From positions 3,348,001 through 3,412,000 of the forward strand of contig NZ_AP018448.1 of assembly GCF_030294945.1 (NCBI RefSeq): a stretch of 64,000 bases of DNA, given 5' to 3'. Every line of letters begins with the position of its first letter. The first letter of the stretch is position 1. The position numbers and the translations under genes are program-made. This DNA is from Streptomyces graminofaciens. GTDB taxonomy: Bacteria; Actinomycetota; Actinomycetes; Streptomycetales; Streptomycetaceae. This document shows, piece by piece, positions 49,698 to 57,381 of the stretch. The notes under the pieces are model-generated. The model searched no databases and was not told the origin of the DNA. It worked only from the letters and a program-made list of their open reading frames with translations.

Positions 49698-49716
49698 GCG
49701 TACCGCTCCCCTCGTC

Positions 49717-49764
49717 GCACTTACCGCGCAATGCCCGCGTTAAGCGGCAACTGCCGGTAAGTGC
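49717..49764. promoter_or_regulatory. Inverted repeat upstream of the MFS gene
   Basis: GCACTTACCG (49717-49726) and CGGTAAGTGC (49755-49764), a perfect 10-bp inverted repeat 28 bp apart. Inside it TTACCGC (49721-49727) and GCGTTAA pair again with one mismatch. It begins 20 bp before the start codon and probably binds a dimeric repressor. Confidence 0.6.
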
Positions 49765-49859
49765 CACGAGTTACGGCGTTCCGGGGAGCGTCATGGAGAT
49801 CCACTCGAACCGGTGAGAACGGCAACGCGCGCTGCGGTGCCGCCCGTTGAACCCGGCCG

Positions 49860-50303
49860 CTACTTCTCGACCTCGGTGGCGAGGTTGTCGAGGAAGGCGT
49901 CGTAGATGCGACCGAGGCCCTTGGGGGCGAAGGTCTTCTCGAAGAAGCCGCCGATGCCGCCGGCGCCCTGCCAGGTGGTGGTCACGACGACTCGGGAGCT
50001 GCCCTCGCCGGCCGGGGTGACCCGCCAGGTGGTGACCATGGAGGAGTTGCGGTCCTTCTCGACCAGCTCGCCGTCGGAGGGCTCGGTGACCTCCAGGAGG
50101 CAGTCGCGGATGCGCTTGCTGGTGGCCTGGAGCTTCCAGTGGACGAGGGTGCCCTCGCCGTCGCCTCCCTCGCGCACCTCGTACTCGCTGAAGTGCTGGG
50201 GCAGCAGCTTCCCGCGCGAGCCGCTGTAGTCGGCCAGGGTGTCGAACACCGTCTCCGCGTCCGCCGCGACGACTCGTTCTGTCGTGGCCTCGACCTGCGC
50301 CAT
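49860..50303 (-). CDS. SRPBCC family protein
   Basis: 147 residues. I choose the second ATG (50303), with GGAGG 7 nt upstream; the ATG at 50309 is too close to it. SRPBCC strands and helix: VEATTERVVAADAETVFDTLADYSGSRGKLLPQHFSEYEV, LVHWKLQATSKRIRDCLLEV, SSRVVVTTTWQGAGGIGGFFEKTFAPKGLGRIYDAFLDNL. Single-domain ligand-binding protein of unknown ligand. It lies divergent from the radical SAM gene. Confidence 0.82.
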   Translation of the reverse strand: MAQVEATTERVVAADAETVFDTLADYSGSRGKLLPQHFSEYEVREGGDGEGTLVHWKLQATSKRIRDCLLEVTEPSDGELVEKDRNSSMVTTWRVTPAGEGSSRVVVTTTWQGAGGIGGFFEKTFAPKGLGRIYDAFLDNLATEVEK

Positions 50304-50441
50304 TGCCATTCCTCCAGCACTCGGTGACTCCGGGGTGTGCGGAAAGCCAACCACCCCCCGGCCGGAGGGCCCAAATCGGGGGTCCCCAAGGGCAGGGGAA
50401 GGCACATGCGGGCAGCCCCGGACACATCTGCACACGATGTT

Positions 50442-50484
50442 CGAAAATTCGTTCGCACGATCAAGGGAACATCTGTTCTATTCT
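50442..50484 (+). promoter_or_regulatory. Promoter with tandem LexA (SOS) box-like sites
   Basis: GAACATCTGTTC (50467-50478) is GAAC-N4-GTTC, the core of the actinobacterial SOS box; CGAAAATTCGTTCG (50442-50455) matches CGAAC-N4-GTTCG with one mismatch. TATTCT (50479-50484) is a likely -10 box overlapping the first site. The radical SAM gene starts at 50512. Confidence 0.55.
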
Positions 50485-50511
50485 GGGGCCAGAGCAACCG
50501 AGGAGGCGTCC

Positions 50512-51555
50512 ATGCGCTGGGACCATCTGGCCGAGAACCCCGCCACGGCCCGGGACGCCGCGCTGTTCGGCGCGGAGACGGTGACGAGCCGGACCTTCGA
50601 CACCCCCGAGTTCCGCGGCATCACGTTCCACGAGGTCCGGGCGCGGTCGATCGTGAACCGGGTGCCGGGAGCCTCGCGCATGCCGTTCGAATGGACGGTG
50701 AACCCGTACCGGGGCTGCACGCACGCGTGTGTCTACTGTTTCGCCCGCAAGACCCACAGCTATCTGGACCTCGACACGGGCCTCGACTTCGACTCGCAGA
50801 TCGTGGTGAAGATCAACGCGCCCGAGCTGCTGCGCCGACAGCTGGCCTCGCCCCGCTGGCACGGCGAGCACATCGCGATGGGCACCAACGTCGACTGCTA
50901 CCAGCGCGCGGAGGGCCGCTACCAACTGATGCCGGGCATCATCGGGGCCCTGCGCGACCACGCGAACCCCTTCTCGATCCTGACCAAGGGCACGCTGATC
51001 CTGCGCGACCTCGACCTGATCCGGCAGGCCTCGGAGGTCACCGAGGTCGGCGTCTCCGTCTCCGTCGGCTTCACCGACCACGAGCTGTGGCGCACCGTCG
51101 AGCCGGGCACACCCGCCCCGGAGCGCCGCCTGGACGTCGTACGCGCCCTCACCGACCACGGCATCGGCTGCGGGGTGCTGATGGCCCCCGTGATCCCCTT
51201 CCTCAGCGACCACCCGGCCCAACTTCGCGCCACGGTACGGGCCATCGCGGCCTCCGGGGCCACGTCCGTGACCCCGCTGGTGCTGCATCTGCGGCCCGGC
51301 GCCCGCGAGTGGTTCACGGCCTGGCTGGAACGCCACCACCCGCATCTCGTACGGCGTTACGAGCGGCTGTACGCGGAGGGCGCGTACGCGCCGAAGTGGT
51401 ACCAGCGCCGGGTCACGCGTCAGGTCCACGAGCTGGCACAGGAGTTCGGGATGGGGCCCACGAGCGCGGGGCTGCCGAGAAGGATCCCGGAGCCCGAACC
51501 GGCGCCGGCCAGGACAGCGGTGGACACGACGCCGACACAGCTGACTCTTCTCTGA
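50512..51555 (+). CDS. Rv2578c-family radical SAM protein
   Basis: 347 residues, ATG at 50512 after GAGGAGGC. N-terminal FDTPEFRGITFHEVRARSIVNRVPG, then the cluster-binding motif NPYRGCTHACVYCFARKTHSYL, a C-x3-C-x2-C cluster for a [4Fe-4S] centre, and a radical SAM barrel (HIAMGTNVDCYQRAEGRYQLMPGI, ILTKGTLILRDLDLI). The order and the NPYRGC start identify the spore-photoproduct-lyase-like family named for M. tuberculosis Rv2578c. The reaction is not known. SOS-like boxes at 50442-50478 and the relationship to photoproduct lyase suggest a role after DNA damage. Confidence 0.87.
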   Translation: MRWDHLAENPATARDAALFGAETVTSRTFDTPEFRGITFHEVRARSIVNRVPGASRMPFEWTVNPYRGCTHACVYCFARKTHSYLDLDTGLDFDSQIVVKINAPELLRRQLASPRWHGEHIAMGTNVDCYQRAEGRYQLMPGIIGALRDHANPFSILTKGTLILRDLDLIRQASEVTEVGVSVSVGFTDHELWRTVEPGTPAPERRLDVVRALTDHGIGCGVLMAPVIPFLSDHPAQLRATVRAIAASGATSVTPLVLHLRPGAREWFTAWLERHHPHLVRRYERLYAEGAYAPKWYQRRVTRQVHELAQEFGMGPTSAGLPRRIPEPEPAPARTAVDTTPTQLTLL

Positions 51556-51760
51556 CGCCCTGAGCCCCGCCGCACGGGCAACACACAGAGGATGCACAGA
51601 TGGTGACGATCTGACAGCTCAGAGCGCATCCGAGCATTTCTCTCGGACCAATTGGGTCAAGGTTTGGTAGAACGAGTTCCTTCCAGGGCGCATTCCGGGA
51701 CCATGCCACGAAGGCCGTGGCGTGCACGGCTCAAAATCCTCCGTCCTGGGAGCCCTGACG

Positions 51761-53353
51761 ATGAAGAAACGCGCAGCTGCTCTGTGCGGTGCAGCCGCCG
51801 TGGTGGCCGGAATGGTCACCGCGGTACCTGCCGACGCGAGCGCCGGCTCCGCGTCCGCGCCCCGCACGGTTTCAGCCGCCTCCGTGGCGAAGCTCGCGTG
51901 GAAGAAGTGCGGCAACGACGACTTCCCGACGCTCCAGTGCGCGTCGCTGAAGGTGCCGCTGAACCACTCCAAGCCGAACGGCCGCAAGATCACGCTGGCC
52001 CTGTCCCGGGTCAAGCACACCGCGAAGACGTACCAGGGGCCCCTGCTGGTCAACCCGGGCGGCCCGGGCGGCAGCGGTCTCACGCTCGCCGGGTTCGTGG
52101 CGTCGTCGCTGCCGAAGAAGGTGGCGGCGCAGTACGACGTCATCGGCTTCGACCCGCGCGGCGTCGGCGCCAGCAAGCCCGCGCTCGACTGCAAGCCGGG
52201 CCACTTCAAGCCGGTGCGCCCCGACTCCGTGCCGAGCACCGACAAGATCGAGAAGGCCAACCTCAAGCGCGCGAAGGCCTTCGCCGACGCCTGCGCCAAG
52301 AAGCACGGCGACGTGCTGCCGTACATCGACACGATCAGCGCCGTGAAGGACATGGACCTGATCCGCAAGTCGCTCGGCGCCAAGAAGATCAACTACTTCG
52401 GGTACTCGTACGGCACCTACCTGGGCGCCGTGTACGCGAAGCTGTTCCCGAACCGCGTACGGCGCGCGGTGCTGGACTCGGTCGTCGACCCGACGGGCGT
52501 CTGGTACGAGGACAACATCCAGCAGGACTACGCCTTCAACGACCGCCAGCGGGCGCTGATGGCCTGGATCGCCAAGTACGACAAGACGTACAAGCTCGGC
52601 ACCGATCCGGAGAAGATCGAGGCCAAGTGGTACGCGATGCGGTCCGCGCTGGCCAAGAAGCCCGCCGGGGGCCTGGTGGGCGCCTCGGAGCTGGAGGACA
52701 CCTTCATCCCGGGCGGCTACTACAACGGCTACTGGCCCACCCTCGCCGAGGCGTTCTCGACCTATGTGAACAAGAAGGACGTCAAGCCGCTGGTCGCGGC
52801 GTACAAGAACTTCGCCGCCATCGACGCCGGGGGCGACAACGGCTACAGCGTCTACGCCGCCGTGCAGTGCCGGGACGCGTCCTGGCCGCGTAACTGGAAC
52901 CAGTGGCGCAACGACAACTGGGCGGTGTACAAGAAGGCCCCCTTCATGGCCTGGAACAACGCCTGGTACAACGCGCCGTGCGCCTTCTGGCCCACCAAGT
53001 CGCTGAACCCCGTGGACGTCTCCAACACCAAGGTGCCGCCGGTCCTGATCTTCCAGGCCACGGACGACGCGGCCACCCCGTACGAGGGCGGCGTCATCAC
53101 CCACCACCTGCTGCGCGGCTCCAGCCTGGTAGTCGAGCAGGGCGGCGGGAACCACGGCATCACGCTCAGCGGCAACGCCTGCCTGGACAAGCACCTGTCC
53201 ACGTATCTGAGCAGCGGCAAGGTGCCGCGCGGCACCGGCGAGGTCGACGCGGTCTGCGAGAAGACGGCCGACCCGAAGCCGGCGGCGGCGCAGGTGGCCG
53301 GCACCTCCTCGCGGGGTTCGACCCTGCACGGCCTGCTCGGCTTCCGCGGCTAG
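51761..53353 (+). CDS. Secreted S33 family tripeptidyl aminopeptidase (alpha/beta-hydrolase)
   Basis: 530 residues from the ATG at 51761 (GGGAG upstream). Signal peptide about 1-34 (KKRAAALCGAAAVVAGMVTA, PADASAGS). Alpha/beta-hydrolase domain with oxyanion GPGGSG in LLVNPGGPGGSGLT, nucleophile in YFGYSYGTYLGAVYA, acid aspartate in FQATDDAATPYEGG, histidine in QGGGNHGITLSGN, and the TAP C-terminal domain CLDKHLSTYLSSGKVP. These enzymes remove tripeptides from extracellular peptides. The TAG stop is made from the CTAG target duplication of an adjacent MITE, so the exact C-terminus may have been altered. Confidence 0.87.
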   Translation: MKKRAAALCGAAAVVAGMVTAVPADASAGSASAPRTVSAASVAKLAWKKCGNDDFPTLQCASLKVPLNHSKPNGRKITLALSRVKHTAKTYQGPLLVNPGGPGGSGLTLAGFVASSLPKKVAAQYDVIGFDPRGVGASKPALDCKPGHFKPVRPDSVPSTDKIEKANLKRAKAFADACAKKHGDVLPYIDTISAVKDMDLIRKSLGAKKINYFGYSYGTYLGAVYAKLFPNRVRRAVLDSVVDPTGVWYEDNIQQDYAFNDRQRALMAWIAKYDKTYKLGTDPEKIEAKWYAMRSALAKKPAGGLVGASELEDTFIPGGYYNGYWPTLAEAFSTYVNKKDVKPLVAAYKNFAAIDAGGDNGYSVYAAVQCRDASWPRNWNQWRNDNWAVYKKAPFMAWNNAWYNAPCAFWPTKSLNPVDVSNTKVPPVLIFQATDDAATPYEGGVITHHLLRGSSLVVEQGGGNHGITLSGNACLDKHLSTYLSSGKVPRGTGEVDAVCEKTADPKPAAAQVAGTSSRGSTLHGLLGFRG

Positions 53354-53530
53354 GGCGTGTTTCGAAAGTAGCGTCGTCCGCCCGGAGGGCGGGACCCGCG
53401 GCGTCTGGTGCGGTGCGTCGCAAGGCGGAGGGTCGTCCGCGTACTGGGCGTACGCGGACGACCCCGACAAGGCGGCGAGGTGCCGTGCCAGGCGTCGCGG
53501 GGCAGACGGGACTTTCAAAACACGCCCTAG
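53350..53530. mobile_element. MITE-like element, 173 bp, with CTAG duplication
   Basis: Termini GGCGTGTTTCGAAAGT (53354-53369) and ACTTTCAAAACACGCC (53511-53526) are inverted repeats with one mismatch in 16. Both ends are flanked by CTAG (53350-53353 and 53527-53530), which fits a 4-bp target duplication of the YTAR type made by IS5-group transposases. An inner hairpin GGTCGTCCGCGTAC/GTACGCGGACGACC (53431-53463) is perfect over 14 bp. There is no coding capacity, so it needs a transposase in trans. The first CTAG forms the stop codon of the peptidase gene. Confidence 0.8.
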
Positions 53531-53601
53531 AGCCAGGTGAGGTGAACGTGAAGTGACAGCCCGTCGGGGGCGTTGTCAGACCCACGGTCCACGATGGACC
53601 C

Positions 53602-53820
53602 ATGAGTGAACTGACGAGAATTTCCGCCCCCGACGGCGTCGCCCCCACCACCCAGGACGCGCACCTTGTCATGGGCACCGGCCGCTTCGCGGCCGTCTCG
53701 GGTCAGCTCGCTCCGGACGAGGACGGCAGGCCGGTCGGCGAGGGCGACCCGGCGGCCCGGACCCGCCAGGTCTTCGAGAACCTGCGGCGCTGCCCGGTCG
53801 CCGCGCGCAAGGGCGCCTGA
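53602..53820 (+). pseudogene. Truncated RidA-family gene
   Basis: The 72-residue frame begins MSELTRISAPDGVAP and reads through HLVMGTGRFAAVSGQLAPDEDG and GEGDPAARTRQVFENLRRC, the first half of a RidA/YjgF enamine deaminase. Then it ends VAARKGA and stops. RidA proteins are about 125-135 residues; the second half with the catalytic arginine and glutamate (the PXRxx and -VE- blocks) is absent. The stop codon overlaps the ATG of the following GNAT gene (TGATG). Most likely a deletion joined the RidA 5' half to the region just before the GNAT gene. Confidence 0.75.
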
Positions 53821-54353
53821 TGGGCCCGCGTGTCCGGGACATGACGCTCGCCGACTGCCGTGCCGTCGCCGAGATCCGCATCGGCGGCTGGCGGGCCGCG
53901 TACACGGGCCTGATCCCCCGGTCGTACCTCGACGCGCTGGACGTCGACGAGGACACCGAGTTACGGCGCACCATGCTGACGAAGGCCGGCAACCCGGTGG
54001 TGAACATTGTCGCCGAGCAGGCCGGGGAGGTCGTCGGATGGGCGGCCCACGGCCCCTACCGTGACGGCGAGGTCCGCACGGCGGACGCCGAGCTGTACAC
54101 GATCTATGTACGCCCGGGCCACCTCGGCAGCGGGGTGGGCACCGCGCTGCTTCGGGAGTCGCTCGGGCGGTGCACGGCCGCCGGACACGGGCGCGCGTTC
54201 CTGTGGGTGCTCAAGGAGAACGTCCGGGCACGGCGTTTCTACGAGCGCCACGGCTTCGTTCCGGACGGCGCCGAGGAGCCGTTCGAGGTGGACGGGGTGG
54301 CGGTGCCCGAGGTGCGGTACGTCTTGCGGCTGGGGGATCGAGACGCCCCGTAA
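53820..54353 (+). CDS. GNAT family N-acetyltransferase
   Basis: 177 residues, ATG at 53820 overlapping the RidA remnant stop. GNAT blocks: RVRDMTLADCRAVAEIRIGGWRAAYTGLIP at the N-terminus, the V-shaped strand block AELYTIYVRPGHLGSGVGTALLRESLG with the pyrophosphate loop GHLGSG, and AFLWVLKENVRARRFYERHGFVPDG. The substrate is unknown, possibly a small amine. It may be expressed by translational coupling to the RidA frame; whether it has another promoter is not visible. Confidence 0.85.
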   Translation: MGPRVRDMTLADCRAVAEIRIGGWRAAYTGLIPRSYLDALDVDEDTELRRTMLTKAGNPVVNIVAEQAGEVVGWAAHGPYRDGEVRTADAELYTIYVRPGHLGSGVGTALLRESLGRCTAAGHGRAFLWVLKENVRARRFYERHGFVPDGAEEPFEVDGVAVPEVRYVLRLGDRDAP

Positions 54354-54450
54354 CGGGGCGCGGGACCGCGTCCGGACATGCGGCTCCGCCGCGTGGGCGC
54401 GACCAGCCCCCGCCGGCCCGCAGCTCCGCCACCGCGTTCCCGGCGGAGCG

Positions 54451-55029
54451 CTAGCGTTGCCCGGGGATGCGGGCCAGCGCGTGCACCGCCGCCTCCGCGA
54501 GGTTCGGATGGGCCAGGCACTCGTTCAGTACGGTCCGGGCGCGGGTGTCCCCCAGCGCGCCGAGCCCCTCCACACAGGCGAGGGCGACCCGGCGGTACGG
54601 GTCGTGGGGTCTGAGGCGTCGCTCCAGGGTGGTGATCAGCGCGGGTACGGACTCGGGGGCGCGGAGTTCGACGAGCAGTCGTACGGGGTGCAGGGCGTAG
54701 GCGACGCGCAGTTCGTTGGTGGCGAGGGCGGCCGCCGCGCGGGCCGTGCGCGGGTCACCGAGGCGGGCCAGGGCGTACGCGGCGGAGGCGCAGCGCGGTG
54801 GGTCGCGGTGGTTGAGCAGCAGGACGAGCGACTCGAAGGCCCGGCGGTCCCCTGCGACACCGAGCCGGAAGGCGGCCAACTCCCGCGCCCACAGCGGCTG
54901 TCCGGGCTCCGTCAGCACGGCCGCCAGCTCGTCGACGCTGTCCGAGGCCAACAGCCGCTCGTAACCGGCCGCTCCGACCTCCACCTCGGCCCGCACACGC
55001 TCCGTGAGCGTTCGCAACTCTTCGTCCAT
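54451..55029 (-). CDS. HEAT-repeat protein
   Basis: 192 residues from the ATG at 55029. HEAT-like helical pairs are repeated: LWARELAAFRLGVAGDRRAFESLVLLLNHRD, CASAAYALARLGDPRTARAAAALATNE, ESVPALITTLERRLR, YRRVALACVEGLGALGDTRARTVLNECLAHPN, AAVHALARIPG. Such solenoids are protein-binding scaffolds; no enzymatic motif is seen. It is divergent from the hbd gene by about 400 bp. Confidence 0.82.
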   Translation of the reverse strand: MDEELRTLTERVRAEVEVGAAGYERLLASDSVDELAAVLTEPGQPLWARELAAFRLGVAGDRRAFESLVLLLNHRDPPRCASAAYALARLGDPRTARAAAALATNELRVAYALHPVRLLVELRAPESVPALITTLERRLRPHDPYRRVALACVEGLGALGDTRARTVLNECLAHPNLAEAAVHALARIPGQR

Positions 55030-55445
55030 GGTTCGAGCGTAGGGGCCCGGTGTCACTTCGGGGACGTACATCACAAACACGAGGGCTGGCGCGCTCGTTA
55101 CCCACCGGTTAAGCTCAATCGAGCGAGTTACCCACTCGCGTACTTGCTTGCGACGGCCTGGTGACGCAGCCGTCGTGAGTGCTGGTCGGTTCGGATACTT
55201 TCGGCACTCAGTGCCGAAGGACCGCAGTACGACCCGGCTCCGGGACAGGGCCGGTCGGATCAACCGTGAAACCGTGCCATGGGCGTGTGCGCGCCCCGAC
55301 GGCACGGACGGCACCGGGGCGTGTGCGCTCGCAGCCCCGCCGCATCACCACACCCGCACCCGCAACTCCACGCGCCCGCCGCGCCCTTCGGCGTACTCGA
55401 GGCGCTCCTCCCTCAGTCGTCACCCCTCATTCCTGGAGTCCCGCG
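55030..55445. promoter_or_regulatory. Divergent region between HEAT-repeat and hbd genes
   Basis: 416 bp. GTTACCCAC occurs at 55097-55105 and 55127-55135; the first lies in TTACCCACCGGTTAA, an imperfect palindrome resembling TTAC-type operators of acyl-CoA-sensing TetR proteins. TTCGGCAC-TCA-GTGCCGAA (55200-55218) is a perfect palindrome shared in its core with the ccr upstream region. Bases 55219-55440 look like an untranslated leader with no supportable gene. Confidence 0.45.
55200..55218. promoter_or_regulatory. Palindrome TTCGGCAC-TCA-GTGCCGAA upstream of hbd
   Basis: A perfect 8+8 palindrome with a 3-bp centre. Its core GGCACTCAGTGCC recurs as GGCACTCGGTGCC at 58354-58366 before ccr. 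It is 228-246 bp before the hbd start codon. Confidence 0.65.
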
Positions 55446-57245
55446 ATGGCCACTCCCCTGTCCCCCGTCTCCCCGCTGAAGACCATTGCCGTGGTCGGCC
55501 TCGGCACCATGGGCACCGGCATCGCCGAGGTCCTCGCCCGGGCCGGCCGTGAGGTCATCGGCATCGACATCAGTGAGGCGGCCGCCGCCCGCGCCGTCGC
55601 CACACTGGAAGCCTCCACCGAGCGGGCCGTGGCCCGCGGCCGGATCACCGAGCAGGAGCGCGGTGACGTCCTGTCCCGCTTCCGCACCTTCACCGACCTC
55701 CAGGCCGCGGCCGACGCCGACCTGGTGATCGAGGTGGTCCCGGAGTCGTACGAGATCAAGCAGCAGGTCTTCCGTGAGCTGGACAGGGTCGTCCGCCCGG
55801 AGACCGTCCTCGCCACCGGCACGAACGCCCTGTCGGTCACGCGTCTGGCCGCCGACTCGGCGCGTCCCGAGCGCGTCCTCGGGCTGCACTTCTTCAACCC
55901 GGCTCCGGCGATGAAGCTGGTCGAGGTCGTCTCGTCCGTGCTGACCTCGCCCCAGGCCGTCGCCGCCGTCACCGATCTCGCGCTCGACCTGGGCAAGGAG
56001 CCCGTCGCGGTCGGCGACCGGCCCGGATTCGTCGCCGACGGACTGCTGTTCGGCTACCTCAACCAGGCCGCCGCGATGTACGAGGCCCGGTACGCCTCCC
56101 GCGAGGACATCGACGCGGCGATGAAGCTCGGCTGCGGTCTGCCGATGGGCCCGCTGGCGCTGCTGGACCTGATCGGCGTCGACACCGCGCGTACGGTCCT
56201 GGAGGCCATGTACGCCGAGTCCCGCGACCGGCTGCACGCCCCCGCGCCCGTCCTCAAGCAGCTCAGCGAGGCCGGCCTGACCGGCCGCAAGTCGGGGCGC
56301 GGTTTCTACACGTATGAGGCCCCGGGCTCGGCGACCGTCGTGCGGGACGCGCTGACCCCGCTGGAGGCAGGCGCCCAGGGGCAGGGCCGTACGATCCGGT
56401 CGGTCGGGGTCGCGGGTTCCGGGACCATGGCGTCCGGGATCGCCGAGGTCTTCGCCAAGGCCGGCTACGACGTGGTCCTGGCCGCGCGCAGCGAGGAGAA
56501 GGCGCAGGCCGCGAAGGCCCGCATCGGCAAGTCGCTGGCCCGCTCGGTCGACAAGGGCCGGATGACCGCCGAGGTGGCGGCCCAGGCGCTGGACCGGATC
56601 ACCCCGACGGGCTCGTACGACGCGTTCGCGGACGTCGATCTGGCGCTGGAGGCCGTGGCCGAGGAACTGGAGGTCAAGCGGCAGCTGTTCGCCACCTTCG
56701 ACAAGGTCTGCAAGCCGGGCGCGATCCTCGCCACCACCACCTCCTCGCTGCCCGTCGTCGCCTGTGCCCGCGCCACCTCGCGCCCGCAGGACGTGATCGG
56801 CATGCACTTCTTCAACCCGGCCCCGGCGATGAAGCTGGTCGAGGTGGTCCGTACGGTCCTGACCGCGGACGACGTCCACGCCACCGTCCGCGAGCTGTGC
56901 GCCACCATCCGCAAGCACCCGGTGGACTGCGGCGACCGGGCCGGTTTCATCGTGAACGCGCTGTTGTTCCCGTACCTGAACAACGCGATCAAGATGGTCG
57001 AGGAGCACTACGCGTCGCTGGACGACATCGACGCGGCGATGAGGCTCGGCGGCGGCTACCCGATGGGTCCGTTCGAACTGCTGGACGTGGTCGGCCTGGA
57101 CGTCTCGCTGGCCATCGAGAAGGTTCTGCACCGCGAGTTCCGCGACCCGGGGCTGGCCCCGGCGCCGCTGCTGGAGCACCTGGTGGCCGCGGGCTGCCTC
57201 GGCCGCAAGACGGGCCGTGGCTTCCGCGAATATGCCAAGCGCTGA
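55446..57245 (+). CDS. 3-hydroxyacyl-CoA (3-hydroxybutyryl-CoA) dehydrogenase, tandem-duplicated
   Basis: 599 residues, ATG at 55446 after GGAG. Two copies of the 3HCDH module (about 1-295 and 310-599), each with an NAD-binding GLGTMGTGIAEVLARAG or GSGTMASGIAEVFAKAG, the HFFNPAPAMKLVEVV block with catalytic histidine, and GDRPGFVADGLLFGYLN or GDRAGFIVNALLFPYLN. Single-module Hbd is about 285 residues, so this is an internal fusion. In the ethylmalonyl-CoA pathway it would act on 3-hydroxybutyryl-CoA between acetoacetyl-CoA and crotonyl-CoA. TetR and ccr follow downstream on the same strand. Confidence 0.88.
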   Translation: MATPLSPVSPLKTIAVVGLGTMGTGIAEVLARAGREVIGIDISEAAAARAVATLEASTERAVARGRITEQERGDVLSRFRTFTDLQAAADADLVIEVVPESYEIKQQVFRELDRVVRPETVLATGTNALSVTRLAADSARPERVLGLHFFNPAPAMKLVEVVSSVLTSPQAVAAVTDLALDLGKEPVAVGDRPGFVADGLLFGYLNQAAAMYEARYASREDIDAAMKLGCGLPMGPLALLDLIGVDTARTVLEAMYAESRDRLHAPAPVLKQLSEAGLTGRKSGRGFYTYEAPGSATVVRDALTPLEAGAQGQGRTIRSVGVAGSGTMASGIAEVFAKAGYDVVLAARSEEKAQAAKARIGKSLARSVDKGRMTAEVAAQALDRITPTGSYDAFADVDLALEAVAEELEVKRQLFATFDKVCKPGAILATTTSSLPVVACARATSRPQDVIGMHFFNPAPAMKLVEVVRTVLTADDVHATVRELCATIRKHPVDCGDRAGFIVNALLFPYLNNAIKMVEEHYASLDDIDAAMRLGGGYPMGPFELLDVVGLDVSLAIEKVLHREFRDPGLAPAPLLEHLVAAGCLGRKTGRGFREYAKR

Positions 57246-57308
57246 GCGTCCGGGCGACTGGTTCCCCACCGGCACGGAGTGGGGCGGACTGCTCAAACCC
57301 GCCGCAGA

Positions 57309-57333
57309 CCCCCCGCCCCTGACGGGCGGGGGG
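57309..57333. terminator. Hairpin between hbd and the TetR gene
   Basis: CCCCCCGCCC (57309-57318), loop CTGAC, GGGCGGGGGG (57324-57333): a 10-bp GC stem, 64 bp after the hbd stop. It could attenuate or end transcription of hbd. There is no T-run. Confidence 0.6.
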
Positions 57334-57381
57334 ATCGGTGGACATGCGCATTCTCCTGCGCAGATGCAGTACGTTCGGGGC

